64,000 nucleotides of DNA from Calliphora vicina (lineage: Eukaryota; Arthropoda; Insecta; Diptera; Calliphoridae), in assembly GCF_958450345.1 (NCBI RefSeq), contig NC_088780.1, forward strand, positions 32,387,667 through 32,451,666, written 5' to 3'. The notes under the pieces are model-generated. The model worked only from the letters and a program-made list of their open reading frames with translations, did no database searches and had not been told where the DNA came from. Below, piece by piece: positions 1 to 12,120 of the stretch; position 1 is the first letter of the stretch, and each line of letters opens with the position of its first letter. A program made the translations under genes and the position numbers.

Positions 1-3000
1 AGAGGGCGGTGGTTCGGCGGAGAGTTTTCTGGCCAGTGAAGATCTTGAAATTGGCACTATCATTGGAAAATTGCGCATCAATGGTGATCCAGATATGGAG
101 AATGGTGATATAAATTTAGCTTTAAGAGAAAAGGATGCACCTGTTGAAATTGTGCCGGGTACCAAAGACTTAGCTTTAGCAGTTGAATTGGATAAGGAGG
201 GCAGAAATGGTCCTTCCTCGATATATGTTAATGTTATATGCATACGAAGGCATTCAACAGATCCGGTAAGTTGATACAATGATTCAGTTAACAACCCTCG
301 TGTTGTGTTTACATTTGGAGGCAATGAACTTTATTTGCAATTAAATATTTGTTCTATAAATAAAACTATTTAACTTTTAAACTTTACTTCATTTGCTACT
401 CGATGGGATTTAAATCTCAAAAAACTTTATTAAAATAATTTGGCTACAACACGCCTTAGTTTAATTTCGACCTAAATACAAAAAAAATAAACAGGAAAGG
501 GTGTAACTTTAGAAAATAATAAAATAAAATTCCTTATAAAAATATTAGGTTAACACTCAAATATTGTGTTTGTATACAAAAAAAAAGTAAAGAAAAATGT
601 TATAAACATGTTATGTTTGTGCTTCTCTAAAACCACCTATAGTGGTTTCCATGTGAGACCATAAATTAGTCCCTATAACTTCCGTTTGCCGGCTTAGTTT
701 GAGTTTGCGAATGTGTGTGAGTGTTTTTACAATGTACACAGAAACGCATTGTGGCCTGGGATCCTATTTCCCTACTAACACTATGCGTCCTGTATTTGTA
801 ACCATAACAGAAATTATAGTTTTCCTTACAACCTAAATATTTACACAAAAAAAAAAACAAAAAAACAACAAGAAAGAATCAACCAAACACTTGTACACTT
901 TCATTCATTTACCTTAAATTCTCTCACAATCATTAGAAAGTTCTTAGCAAAGGTTTTGTTTTTGTTTCTAGTTTCTTTTATTTAACACCAACATTCATCA
1001 AACAACTTGAACTATGAAAGAGGTCCTCTTATAATGTAAACTTCCTAGTTGAGTTTTCAAAAAAATAAAAAAATGTAAAGGAAAACTTTACAAATAACTT
1101 CTAAAGTAGTTAGTAAAATTGTTAACATACAACTGTTTCAGCATTTGAACACCCTACTATATAGGTTATAGAATTTTAGACTAGACACTTGATTCATCAT
1201 GAGTTTAGACATAATTCTTAATATAAGTTTTTTCGTGCTACAAATCTTCATTTCAATCGCTATAATAATATATAGTTAATAATTATCCTGAATCGACACA
1301 AGTCTTTGACGCTATATCTTCCTTTAGCATACCTTTTCATACCCTTGAATTTCATATGTTGAGTTATTCGCCGCGCATTATCACCTTGCGATGAAGGGTG
1401 CCAAAATAACACTATTGACCTTTTTCTTACCTCACGGCTTGAAAAGTATGAAGTGGATGTTCTTGCACCTCTCCGTAATTCGGATTATCGCACCATTTCC
1501 CCCTCATTTTTGCTCTCGGATATTCGCAATGTTTCACAAATAGCCATGAAACTTTCAAATTTTTATCTACGAAAAGGCTCGTTGGGCGGAGCTGAACGAT
1601 TTCTTTCGGCATTTTAATTGGAAATTTTGTTTCCCAGGCAGTAATGTCAATGCCATAGCTAAAATGGTTGGGAATGAAGACGTTCAGATGTACAAAATAG
1701 CAATTAGTTCCAGAGAGCACAATAACCATTACGCAAAAACGGATTCGTTACGCAAAAAGGCAAGATCTTCGTGTACCAAAGTACTAAGGCGCGATAAAGC
1801 TCTATACGAGCAACGTCTTCGTACTAAAGTTCTTACTGCTGTCCGGGGTAGTAAAAGCTGGTCATTCGTTAAAATACTCAACGGATAATGCTAGTTCCTC
1901 AATTCCGATTCTTTTAAAGGATGACCAAACATTCATTGACCCGGTCGATAAGGCTAACCTTTTAGCTGAATTATTCGCAAGTAATTCTCACTTGTAAGTG
2001 ATTAATCTCTGTCCGAACTCGAAAGAGTATTAGTAACTATGCCAAATATATTCTTCCGAGCAAGTGATGTAAAAAGGGTTTTATCAGATCTCAACGTAAA
2101 TAAGTCTCCTGGGCTTGATGCAGTGCTCTTCGACGTTAACTCGTCCATTAGCTAACCTTTTCAGCAATTCATACTATGCAGTCGTATTTCCTATATGTTG
2201 GAAGGTTGCTAATGTCATGCCAATTCCTAAAAAAGGAAAAGCTAATAACCCGGAAAATTTCTGTTCAATAGCAATTTATTCTGCACTTCTGGTTAAATGT
2301 TTGGAATTCAACAATTTACTTAACGACCACCAGTATGGCATCTGTAGAGGACGCTCTACGGGAGACTTGCTAGGGTTCATATCGGAAAAATGGTGTCGTT
2401 CCATTCACCATTTTGACGACAGTAAAATGGTCGCTATATATTTTATCAAGGCGTTCGATAGATTGCGGCTCGGTGCACTTTTATCTTATTGCTTTTGGTG
2501 TCGGTATTAACATCTCTCGATTTATATCGAGCTTTCTCAGGGATCTCATCAAACAAGTTCAAGATAAATTCAGGGGTACCGTAAGGCTCCGTTCTTGCTT
2601 CTACTCTAGTTCTTATTTTTCTAAATGACCTTCTACGTCAAACTTCCAACCCTATCTATTATTTTGCAGATGACAGCAACATTTGCCATTCATATTCATT
2701 CAGTTACAGACCAAGCCTGTCTGAAAATGGAACAATGAGGCAAATCATAAATGATTCCCTTAATCGGGACCTTCTACCAATCTCTAAATTGGTTCGTTTT
2801 GACACATAAACGAACGATAGACCATGTCTCTTCATCTGTATTTATGAGTGGTGTAAATATTGTGGAATCAGACGCTCTAGATGTTCTGGGCATGAGAATA
2901 CAATATGATGTCCGATGGTCTAAACACATTTTTCAAGTGTCGAAAGAAGCATTCAAGTGTCTCGGATTTCTAAAAAGGTGTAGGTATTACTTCACTCCAT

Positions 3001-6000
3001 CTGATCTCCTCACTATTTACACCACCTATATCCGACCGAAAATGGAATACAACTCCCATGTACATATGTACTGTTCATAGACTTCAAGAAAGCCATCGAT
3101 ACCATCAGACGGACTGCCATTGAGTAGGCAGGGAATACCCCAGAATATAATTCGGATCATCAGAGCTATGTATGGCTGGCTGATGCTCTCAACGGGAGCA
3201 TCATATCCAGATGAACCAAGCTCAGAATATCCAATGCATGTGTAACGTGTACTCTGTTGTAACGTGAAAACTTGATAGTATCAAACACAATGACGCAAAA
3301 ACTACAGATATTCATCAACAAGTCCCTCGGAATCATATGCAGGATATTCTGGGCGAACACCATCAGCAACATGAAGCAAATTAAACGCAGAAAATGTAGG
3401 TGAATCGGTTGTACCATCAGGAAGAAGTATTACAAGAATGACACTAGAGTGGAATACTCAAGGATCAAGAAGCCGTGGTTGACCCAGAACTCCTGAAGAC
3501 AATCTATACTCCAATAGCTAGGACAATGTAATCTTACGTGAAAATGTGTGAAAATAACCGACAACTCTCCAATAGATTACATGCATTGTGTAAAATAATT
3601 ACTTTTTTAAAGTGTAGTACAAAATAAAAGTTTAAAGTGACTACACTCCACACTACTTAGAGACACTAAAGTGACAATTGACTTCACGCTAGATTACATG
3701 GGATGTATCAAGTAGCCAATTGACTTCTCCCTGCACTACAAAGAGCACATATGTGTCAAATGTCCCAAAATATATAAATTGAAGTCAGCCAAGTGATCAG
3801 ACATTAGAGACAATTACTGTCTATAAGGGATACATTGACTACTTGCTTAATTGCTGGGATATGAGTGATACAATAACAAAATACATGGCAATATACAGGC
3901 CTGTCACACATTTAGTTCGGAATGGTTTCAATTCCGTAGTTTTTATTCCAATCGATTTCGTTTTAGGTTCTTCAGATTCCATGTAATTTATTAATTACAA
4001 AAATCTATATATATAAATATGAAATGGTCCATGTATGTAATGTCATCACGTGAGAACGGCTGGAGCGATTTGGCTGATTTTTTTTTTATTCGATTCGAAA
4101 TTTTCAGGTTTGTAAAGAAAAAAAAATTAAAAAATTCTGTGTAAAACTCGGAAATTTTTTTTGAGTCCAGTCAACTGTAATAAAAAAAGAAATTTTCGTT
4201 TTACTTTTTCTGAAGAAGCGAAATACGGAATTAATTCCACTTTCGATCGGAATGGAATTCTGTGATAGGCCTGATATTCTCATTAATTAGGTTTTTGGCT
4301 CTCAATTACCTATGTAGTTGTAATCCATATTATTAGATTTCCTCAAAAATTAGCGAATATTTTTCAATTTTGAATCCTCATCAATATTTATTTTAGTGCT
4401 CATGATTCATGATCATTTATTTATTTCAATATCTACAGCGATCATGTAGAAAGTCTTCGAAGTCAATCAGGTTTTCAAAAAATCAAATCTTACCAATCAA
4501 TATAATTCAAATTACCAAAAGTCCAACATACTGAAGGATACATTCAAAGTCCTTATAACCGATTTTAGAGCCTTCAATTGTTTCAATGTGAATATAACGC
4601 GTTAAATTTATTTAATTTCATGCCTTAAGTTTTATTATACTAAACTACTCTTGTATGTTTAAGAATTTCTTAATATGTTCCCTCGTATCCACGAATGTAT
4701 GTTCCCATTTACGTCTTTCTATGTACATTTCATTCAAATATAAATATTTTCAATTACTCGTACTCTCGAACCTCTTGAACTTTGTAATATGTTTAAGAGT
4801 TCATTGACCACATACTCGTAGTTCCAGTAAAGTTTAGATTGTTTGGATTAGTTAAGGTTTGCTAAATGGTATGGTAAATTCACATTGTATGTATATTTGC
4901 CAGTGTAAACAGCGTTGAGTATTGACAAATGTTTGTACAAATTCTAGACATAATTTGGCAGGAGTTAAACAAATATACACACTAGTTAGTTTCCTTATAA
5001 ATTATAGAAAAATTACTTAATATTTGGAAACGAGTTGGTATTACATATATCAAGGGATTTCTTAATTAAGGAGATTAAATAAATTTACTTTTAGTATCCA
5101 GCAAATAACAAATGAAGATTTGAATTAAATATTTTTCATTAACATGGAAAAATTGAAATAAAGTAAAATGATTTATTAGTTACCAATTAATTAGGATTAA
5201 ATTAGGTTTCTAAATAATTTATGATAATATTAAAGAATCTATTTCAAAAACTTAGAAATGCAATTGTTGGCGAAAATCGTTGCATAATAGTCTAAGGATT
5301 TGTTTTTATATAGACACACTTAAGATCACGTATATTATATCGTTAACATTTTCGAAACTAGCTCCAATTCCTATTAAATATTCCCCTATTCTTCACTTTC
5401 TTTCCAGAGCTTTGTTATACCCGTCAATGTGCGTGTTATCGATGTCAACGACAATGCCCCACAATGGATTGGCACTCCCTACACTCTAACACTTTCCGAG
5501 GTAACAGTACCTGGTACTCGTATTTTACAGGGCGCCAAAGCAGAAGATGCCGATCAACAAGGACCCTTTTCCACGGTGGAATATCAAGTACTAACGGGAC
5601 CCTACTCCGAATATGTACAATTCCTAAATCCACTTGAAGGAACACTGGTTCTTAAGAAACCTTTGGATTATGAACAAATGCAAAACTTTACCGTAAAACT
5701 GAGGGCGCAAGATCAAGGAACACCAGCGAAATATTCCGATACCACCCTTAGAGTAGTAATAACCGATGCCGATGATCAGAATCCCAAGTTCTTAAGAGAA
5801 ACTTATAATGCTGAACTGCCCACAGATGGTAGACCGGGCGAGTTGAAAATAAGACCAGAACCCATTAAGGCCATAGATCAAGATGAGGGCATATGTGCTC
5901 CCATACAATACAGTATAGTACAATCTCAAGATACCAAATATTTTCGCGTGCATCCGCATAGTGGAGTGATCACTTTACTGACGCCTATTGGCTATTCCGA

Positions 6001-7564
6001 TCTAACAAATGGTGCTACTTTGGTGGTTAAAGCCACACAAATCGATAATCTCGATAGATATGCTCTGACCACAGTAACTTTGGCTAGACCGGGTGGAACT
6101 CATAGCGATATGAGTGCCTTGGCTTTTGTTCAAAAGAAATTTCACATGCGCATTAGAGAAGATACGGCTGTGGGTAATCGCATTTTAGCCTTGCCCACTA
6201 ATAAACCGGGTAAACATCTGAAATACATCATACCCGATCCCGTGAATTCGCAATTTTTCAGTGTGGGCTCTTTGGGAGAAGTGATTTTATCGAAAGCCTT
6301 GGATTATGAGAAAATGACCAGGCATGATTTTCAAGTGTTTGCCACAGATGGCATGACCAATACGACGGCGGAAATTTCTCTGGAAGTTATAGATGTTAAT
6401 GATTGGGAGCCCAGATTTCGAGAGACTCACTATGAGTTTGTGGTGCCTAAAAGTGTGAGTTTTTATAAGACATTTAGATATTTAAATATTGAATAAATTA
6501 TTGTGTGTGTTTACAGCAATCTCTACAATCGCGCATTGAGTCCCTAGAAGGCGTAATGATTGGTAAAATCGAAGCTGCTGATGGTGATCGCAATGACAAA
6601 TTGGAGCTGTCACTAAGAGGTCAACATGCTGGACTTTTTGAAATCGATACTACAGGCAATATCTATATGAGACCAGAACAATTACAAACACTCAACGATT
6701 CTACCATTCACCTAATAGCCATTGCCACTGATTCGGGTGTACCACCCAGAAGTACTTCTGTACCTGTTACCGTCACCATGGAAGGTGTGGCCTTGGCTCA
6801 AGCCTCCTGGAGTAGTAGTTTATTGGGCATGTTTGGTATTATTGTGGGACTATTTGTGGTAATAATATTGTCTTTAACTTGTTATATTGTACGTTACAAA
6901 AATAAAACACGTAAAACCACGCCCACCTTGGGTCGAAATCGAGTGCATAGTCATGGACATAGTACAGTGTCCTCGGCTAATTTAGTGACTCACGAAAAAG
7001 TGGCGGGTAATGGAAATGGGGCCACCGTAACTAGCGGCAATGTATCGGTGCTGCATATGAAACATAATGGCAACATAACAATGGCCAATCCAATTGGCAA
7101 TGGAGGCTTTCAGCCCAGTACCCTGGGTAGTAATATGGGCCTGGGAGCTTCAGCTATACTGGCAGCCAGTTTAGAGCGTGAACGAGAAAGAGAGCGGCAA
7201 AGAGAAAACTATGCTGCCACAGTGAGAAGTAAGTTTAACTAAATATAACATAAATAACATAAAAGTAATATTATTCCTCCCAACAGGTATAGTTTCCAGG
7301 GCCTCTGCAAATGGTCAGCTCTATGAGGAAGATGAAATTGAAAATGATTCCTTATGCCCCTCCCATCCACAGTCAGCCGATAACAATAACAAAAAAATGG
7401 CCTGGGAGTCTCCCTCCACAACAGCCTCCCATCAAACGGGTGTCACTACTATATCCTGTGCTAACGGCAGTGTCACAAATGTTGGTGTCAACGGTTCCAG
7501 CAACTTGTTAACGGCCACGGATACAATGGGTTCATCGGAAAACAATTTAACGGTGTACTTTTAA
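1..7564 (+). CDS. Cad86C: Non-classical cadherin, C-terminal part (Cad86C-like), 5' incomplete
   Basis: Calcium-dependent adhesion receptor of the plasma membrane. Exons read from splice sites: up to 265, 5408-6454, 6517-7228, 7287-7564; the joins keep one frame and give about 766 residues, with the N-terminus off the window. Exon 2 carries cadherin-repeat signatures: VIDVNDNAPQW at its start, ITDADDQNPKF, then VIDVNDWEPRF, with LDYE motifs before two of them. A final repeat is followed by one membrane segment (about 6820-6890, LLGMFGIIVGLFVVIILSL), then a basic stop-transfer RYKNKTRK and a roughly 200-residue cytoplasmic tail without a beta-catenin-binding region that I can recognise. The tail has a run of RERERERQRE and ends LTVYF, a possible class II PDZ ligand. 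The symbol is inferred from neighbours (TfIIFbeta, Cap-H2, MED7); other fly cadherins (Cad87A, Cad74A, Cad88C) cannot be excluded from this fragment. Confidence 0.85.
266..1379 (+). other. Cadherin intron, 5' part, no recognisable element
   Basis: AT-rich intronic sequence after the donor GTAAGT at 266. I see no conserved reading frame or inverted repeat. Confidence 0.5.
1380..3080 (+). mobile_element. Decayed LINE (jockey/CR1-like), endonuclease end plus reverse transcriptase
   Basis: A non-LTR retrotransposon relic in the cadherin intron, on the same strand. Several frames with stops and shifts together read an endonuclease-RT linker (KARWAELNDFF, then KSWSFVKILNG), reverse transcriptase blocks (VMPIPKKGK, LLNDHQYGICRGRST, IKAFDRL), the catalytic-box remnant FADDSN near 2665-2685, and a thumb-like tail (LGFLKRCRYYFTPSDLLTIY, then YIRPKMEYNSHV). 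The frames are broken, so it is non-functional. Borders are approximate because no poly(A) tail or target duplication was found. Confidence 0.8.
3081..3540 (+). mobile_element. Second LINE fragment, different family
   Basis: Interrupted frames read DFKKAIDTIRRTAIE, then SNTMTQKLQIFINKSL, then ICRIFWANTISNMKQIKRRK and RGRP-like remnants. These match the late-RT and C-terminal region of a LINE lineage common in invertebrate genomes. It abuts the first LINE directly, so one may have inserted beside or into the other. Several stops make it non-functional. Confidence 0.65.
3896..4273. mobile_element. MITE with CAGGCCTRTCACA ends
   Basis: Starts CAGGCCTGTCACA and ends TGTGATAGGCCTG, an inverted pair with one mismatch. 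The right part (GAATTAATTCCACTTTC...) recurs in a truncated copy near 12040-12115. An RTE-like fragment (4005-4195) sits inside. No clear target duplication: the flanks are ATATA and ATATT. Confidence 0.6.
4005..4195 (-). repeat. RTE-like 3' fragment nested in the MITE
   Basis: Shares GTCCATGTATGTAATG, GTGAGAACGGCTGGAG and GAGTCCAGTCAACTG with 52370-53045 in the opposite orientation. Probably a 3' end of a non-LTR element with a TATATATAGAT-type tail; the family assignment is tentative. Confidence 0.5.
4274..5407 (+). other. Cadherin intron, 3' part
   Basis: AT-rich intron with no element recognised; ends in a clean acceptor TTTCTTTCCAG at 5407. Confidence 0.5.
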
Positions 7565-7732
7565 TTTATTGCATTATGTATTTAATATGTATCTTTCTTA
7601 GTTATTTGTATATAAAAATTGTTTGTTTTAATTGTAAGTATTTATGTATGTTTTTAGTAAATTAGTCATAAATTTAGTTAATAGTTATTTAATTGCTAAA
7701 TTATACATATTTAAAAAAGTATTTTAGTATTA

Positions 7733-7738
7733 AATAAA
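7733..7738 (+). other. Poly(A) signal of the cadherin gene
   Basis: AATAAA about 170 bp after the stop codon, in AT-rich 3' UTR. It is the best-placed such hexamer before intergenic repeats begin near 8056. Confidence 0.5.
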
Positions 7739-8055
7739 GGAAAAAAAATACTCTTTCTAACAACTAGTTTATAAGTTAATAATAGAAAAATCAAGCTTAA
7801 TTCCATTTGTAAATCTTTCGCTTCCAAAGATTTTTCCAGAGATTTTGTCATACATATCGAAATTGAATTTTTTTTTATATAATATGTACTTTATTTACGA
7901 ATTTTTAAGAGAAACCTAAAATTTAAGTAATAAAAAGATAAATAAAAACGAAATAATGGTTGTATTAAGTTGAAATTTAGTTAATTTATATGAACTGCTT
8001 CCTATATTTTTTAAATAAAACTAAGTATGTGTGAGATATCATAGATTTTTTTATT

Positions 8056-8250
8056 CGTTTGAAAGGCCTATCGATGCCGTTATGTATGCCCGCCGCGGCA
8101 CCGCTGTGTGGCTTTTCAGGCTGAATTTGACCGTAGACTTGCGACTTAAGAAAATCTCACAATAAAAAGTCTAACGGGGTCAAATCACACGCTCTTGATG
8201 GCCAGTTCACATCACCTACACGTGAGATGAGCATGTAGAATGTTCAATGT
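8056..8250 (-). mobile_element. DDE transposase C-terminal relic (mariner-related)
   Basis: Read on the minus strand, about 50 codons give GDVNWPSRACDLTPLDFLL, a stop, then DFLKSQVYGQIQPEKP. This is the conserved third-acidic-residue region of mariner/Tc1-type DDE transposases (usually ..WPPRS.DLTP.D.FLWG..K..VY). Only this fragment survives. Confidence 0.65.
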
Positions 8251-8349
8251 TATAACAGATGTGAGGCACGTAGGGCCTTTTTATTCACCTCACAAGTGTC
8301 AATATTTTACTTTCTACAATACTTTGCTATCGTTTCACACACGCCCATA

Positions 8350-9062
8350 TAACATTTTTTTTTCTTTTTGCAGTTTTTTCATTTTTTGGAAAAAAAAATT
8401 TTCGAATTGTTTTTTTAAATTTTTAAAATTTTTTTTTTCAATTTTAAAATGAAAAAAATTTTGGTGAAACAAAAAACGGGTTAAAAAATTTTACCCATTG
8501 TAGGTCCGACTTACTATGATTTTATATACGTGATAGTAATCCAGATATAATACAAAAATCGAGGTTGTCCTGGTTTTTTCCTCATATCTCAGCCATTTGT
8601 GCACCGATTTTGCTGATTTTAAATAGCAAACTTCTCGAAAGCATGTCTGACAGAATTATTGAAGATTTGGATCCCGAAGATATCTGGGGTCTTCAGAAAA
8701 TTGGTTTCAACAGATAGACAGACAGACATGGCTTAATCGACTCCGCTATCTCTAAGGATCCAGAATATATATACCACAGATTATTACAGATATGAAACAA
8801 ATGACAGTTGTCAAAAAAGTTTTCAATGGTTGTGATTTGCAGAGCGAGAGAAAAATTATAATTTCAATAGGAAACTAGTGTGAAATATATTTGTCCCTCT
8901 TTTCAAACCACAACCATTTTGACATTTTCTTTTGTTATTTTTCTTCTGAAAACAGCTGATTCATATCTGTATAATTTGTGATATATACTTTATAGGGTCG
9001 GAAATGAAAAATGTAGAAATTACAAACGGAATGACAAACTTATTGATAGCTATGACGAGGTA
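8350..9062 (+). mobile_element. mini-me-like element (DINE-1 group), copy 1
   Basis: Contains the pattern that recurs about a dozen times in the window: TATCTCAGCCATTTGTG, GATTTTAAATAGCAA, a short AGAC/GGAC run, the core GGCTTAATCGACTCCGCTAT, then a TA-rich stretch and GGGTCGGAAATGAAAAATG with an ATTACAAACGGAATGACAAA end. Two proto-microsatellites (GTCY on the other strand, and TA) around a conserved core are the described hallmark of dipteran mini-me elements. This copy is interrupted by a MITE at 8775 and its last bases have decayed. Confidence 0.65.
8775..8980. mobile_element. 206-bp MITE with 8-bp target duplication, inside mini-me copy 1
   Basis: Ends are inverted copies: CACAGATTATTACAGATATG on the left, CACAAATTATACAGATATG reading inward from the right. 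It is flanked by ATATATAC at 8767-8774 and 8981-8988. Uninterrupted mini-me copies show the empty site with a single ATATATAC. The 8-bp duplication suggests hAT or P type; the termini do not fit the hAT YARNG consensus. Confidence 0.8.
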
Positions 9063-9139
9063 ATAGTCGATGGCACATCTGGTAGGCCCTGACTACGCTC
9101 AATTCTAATTTTGGTTTATAGGATTTTTACACATGAACT

Positions 9140-9815
9140 GGGAAAATGTAAGAACCTATGTATGTATATACCAACAGGGTGATTAAAAGTTTAATTTTCT
9201 GAAGACTTCGCTATTTTCTATGATTTTCACATCAATTTAATGTATTTGGTCCAATTTGGGTGAATTCTGCTTGGCAGAACAATTCAATAGTTGAAACAAA
9301 ATGGCTTCTTTCCGATTTTTGAATAGTCGACTTTCCGGCTGTTATACATTTTTGAAAAGACGAATTTTCTTTTTTACTTTTTATCATATTTTAATAATTC
9401 GGTCCAGTCCATTGAGTTTGTGAGCAAAACCAGTTCTTTCGATCAATCAGCATAAATTGTTTAAATGTTTTTTTTTGTGTGGATACCAGTGATATTTATT
9501 TTATTTTGATTTTTTTCAAATTTTTCCTATTTGAAAAGACATTTACGGGGATTATGTGAAATAATGGATCGATTTCAACGAGTTTTAATAGGCTTTTTCC
9601 TTGGGCACATACATATTTTATTGTAATATCAAATATTCAAATGCGACCATTATTTTGCGCACAAAGTTTACATGGACAACTAACCAGACGGACGGACAGT
9701 GATTCTAAGTCGATTCAACTGTCGGTAAAGTTTAAGGTGACTAATATTTTTTTGCGTTATAAAGATCAGTCCAATCACAATATACCCTCCCCAATGTGGT
9801 GGTATAATAGGTTAT
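9140..9815 (+). repeat. Repeat family B, copy 1 (degenerate)
   Basis: Shares ATGTGAAATAATGG, GCGCACAAAGTTTACATGGA, CCAGACGGACGGACA and GATTCTAAGTCGAT with copies at 37775-38400, 43303-43940, 50280-50710, 61015-61385 and 63050-63730. Ends near TATACCCTCCCCA. No protein is coded; it is probably a non-autonomous element related in layout to mini-me. Confidence 0.55.
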
Positions 9816-9899
9816 AAAAATGTGCTACAGATAAGTAGTATGGGTCATGGGAATTTATACATAAATTCGCCTTCATCTGGATATTGTTTAATCAATGAA

Positions 9900-10095
9900 A
9901 ACAAATAAGGGGCTGTGTTCTTACGAACGAGATTAGCTTACAATCCTGGTCAAAGCACATAATATGCTCTGTGGTATCTAACTCCTCCTCATAGCCACAC
10001 GTCTTGCCATAATCCGGAGTGTCATTCTGCCAACTATTTGACCCACCCTAACTGGCTAGTGAACCAATTACTCCTATGATGACGCTTATAACCAG
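9900..10095 (-). mobile_element. LINE RNase-H-region fragment
   Basis: On the minus strand, with one stop and shifts, it reads VVIGVITGSLAS, WQNDTPDYGKTCGYEEE and LDTTEHIMCFDQDC. This resembles the Cys-rich segment at the C-terminus of I/jockey-type LINE ORF2, where ..C..EEETVEH.L..CP.. is typical. Confidence 0.5.
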
Positions 10096-10495
10096 GACTG
10101 GTTAGAATCAACAATCATAATTAATATTATAACAATAAAGTAAAATATTTTTCGGCATGAAACTTACTTAAAAATAATTATTTTATTAAATTTGTAATTT
10201 ATTTCACTATATCTCGCCCTATTTGCTAAGAATTTAAATTACACTAAAAATATACATACGTTCCACTAAAATGTTCGCATTGGCAACTCTTCAAACAGCT
10301 GTTTATCAAATGTCATCGTATGTTCTCTCTCACGCTGTCAACAAATGCATTTTAGCGGCTCATTTTAGTTTTTTATTCTCCACAAGCAACAAACATTAAA
10401 CAAATTTAAAATTTCGTGTAAACGTGTAATAACAAAATATAATTTTTTATTAAATAATTTTATTAAGAAAATAGTAATCATTTAATTGCCATAAA

Positions 10496-11416
10496 ATGTC
10501 AAAAAATGACGATAAAGATATTAAAGTGCCCATCGTTGACAAAGAACTTGATCTCTCAAATGCAGGACGTGGTGTGTGGCTAGTGAAGGTACCCAAATAT
10601 ATAGCAACAAAATGGGAAAAGGCACCCTCCAATATGGATGTGGGAAAGTTGAGGATTAGCAAGACTCCCGGACAAAAGGCACAAGTATCGTTGAGTTTGA
10701 CACAGGCCGTAGTGAAACTAGATCCTCTAGAAGAAATTCCCACTGAACACATACTAGACGTTTCAGTTGTGACGAAACAGACGTTGGGAGTATTTTCTCA
10801 CATGGGACCACCAACAGCGGCCACCACCGCTGCTGCTAAAGATAGTAAAGAAACAGCTTCGCAAACACTAGATATGGAAAAACTTTACATGGAAGGTAGA
10901 ATTGTGCAAAAGCTGGAATGTCGTCCCATAGCAGACACTTGTTATATGAAACTGAAATTGGAGTCTATACGCAAGGCATCGGTGCCACAACGTAAAGTGC
11001 AGCCCATAGATAAAATTGTGCAAAACTTCAAGCCTGTCAAAGATCATGCACATAATGTAAGTATTTGTGTTCAATGCATTTTTTTATTAAATAAAAACTT
11101 CCATTTTTATTCCTTCATTTAGATTGAATACCGTGAACGCAAAAAGGCTGAGGGTAAAAAGGCTCGTGATGATAAGAACGCTGTCATGGATATGTTGTTC
11201 AATGCTTTCGAAAAACATCAGTACTATAACATAAAAGATTTGGTTAAAATCACCAAACAGCCCATTGGTTATTTGAAAGAGATTCTTAAAGAAGTTTGTG
11301 ATTACAATATGAAAAATCCCCATAAAAACATGTGGGAATTAAAGAAGGAATATCGTCATTATAAATCAGACGAGAAAAAGGATGATGATAAGGGATCAGA
11401 TAGTGATACTGAATAA
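10496..11416 (+). CDS. TfIIFbeta: Transcription initiation factor IIF, beta (RAP30) subunit
   Basis: Smaller subunit of TFIIF; with TFIIF-alpha it escorts RNA polymerase II to the promoter and helps initiation and elongation in the nucleus. Exons 10496-11056 and 11123-11416 join in phase 0 to give 284 residues, close to the family length of about 250-280. The N-terminal dimerisation domain begins ELDLSNAGRGVWLVKVPKYI (about 16-35) and includes the LRISKTPGQKAQVSLSL strand region. After the linker comes the C-terminal winged helix (about 201-265; AVMDMLFNAFEKHQYYNIKD, then GYLKEILKEVCDYN and HKNMWELKKEYRHY), which in the family binds DNA. The tail is acidic (DDDKGSDSDTE). The start is the first ATG after an AT-rich leader, and the protein aligns from its first residues. 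The single 66-bp intron ends TTCATTTAG. No damage seen. Confidence 0.96.
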
Positions 11417-11512
11417 CAATAATCTTTACATATTTAAAAGACTTTGTAACTAAATTTTTAATTAGAACATTATTTAAAGAAAGAAGAAACAAAAAAGAAA
11501 ACAAATTTTGTG

Positions 11513-11518
11513 AATAAA
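11513..11518 (+). other. Poly(A) signal of TfIIFbeta
   Basis: AATAAA about 100 bp after the TfIIFbeta stop codon. Confidence 0.55.
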
Positions 11519-11654
11519 ATTAAAACCACAAAGTTTATGTTATTTTAAAAAGATTGTCTACAGTTTTTAAAGAATTTCCAAATATAAATTTTTTTATTAA
11601 TTTGGTAGGGGCGATGTAAGTAAATACATTTTTTTCATTCAGTATGTATATAAT

Positions 11655-11780
11655 CAGCCCAATTATGAATAAAAATTCCCCGGAAGACTTTTCGCTTTTC
11701 CCATTTTTCCTATTAAAATTCAATGAAAAAAACTCCCGGGGAACAAAATCCCGTGGAATATTTTATTCATAATTGGGCTG
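11655..11780. mobile_element. 126-bp MITE, CAGCCCAATTATGAATAAAA ends
   Basis: Left end CAGCCCAATTATGAATAAAA is repeated in reverse at the right end (TTTATTCATAATTGGGCTG). Flanked by AAT at 11652-11654 and 11781-11783. Two relatives lie at 40336 (TAT duplication) and 46313. A 3-bp duplication of WAT type hints at the PIF/Harbinger superfamily. Confidence 0.75.
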
Positions 11781-11859
11781 AATGTGGTGTTTCTTACATG
11801 ATTACTGTTTTGAGGCCATATAATAATTTTCACAATTTTAAAAAGCAACTATTGTACTA

Positions 11860-12020
11860 TTGCGTATATATTGATGTATCAATCATATTATTAGGATTCT
11901 TCAGGAAGTTGATTTCAACATACAGACGGACATGGCTATATCGACTCCGCTATCTATACCGATCCAGAATATATATGTACATATACTTTATGGGGTCGCA
12001 AATGAAAAATATTGAAATGG
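11860..12020 (+). mobile_element. mini-me-like fragment
   Basis: Keeps GTTGATTTCAACATACAGAC, GGACATGGCTATATCGACTC, CGATCCAGAATATATATG and GGGGTCGCAAATGAAAAAT. Both ends are lost. Confidence 0.6.
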
Positions 12021-12120
12021 TTCATTCCGAAAAAATGTTCGTTCTACTTTTTCTTAATCAGCAAAATGCGGAATTAATTCCACTTTCAATCAGAATGGTT
12101 TTCTGTGACATGGGGGTAAA

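Noticed and set aside
666..860. Small minus-strand frame in the cadherin intron
   Set aside because: No recognisable domain, no supporting splice or start context; chance frame.
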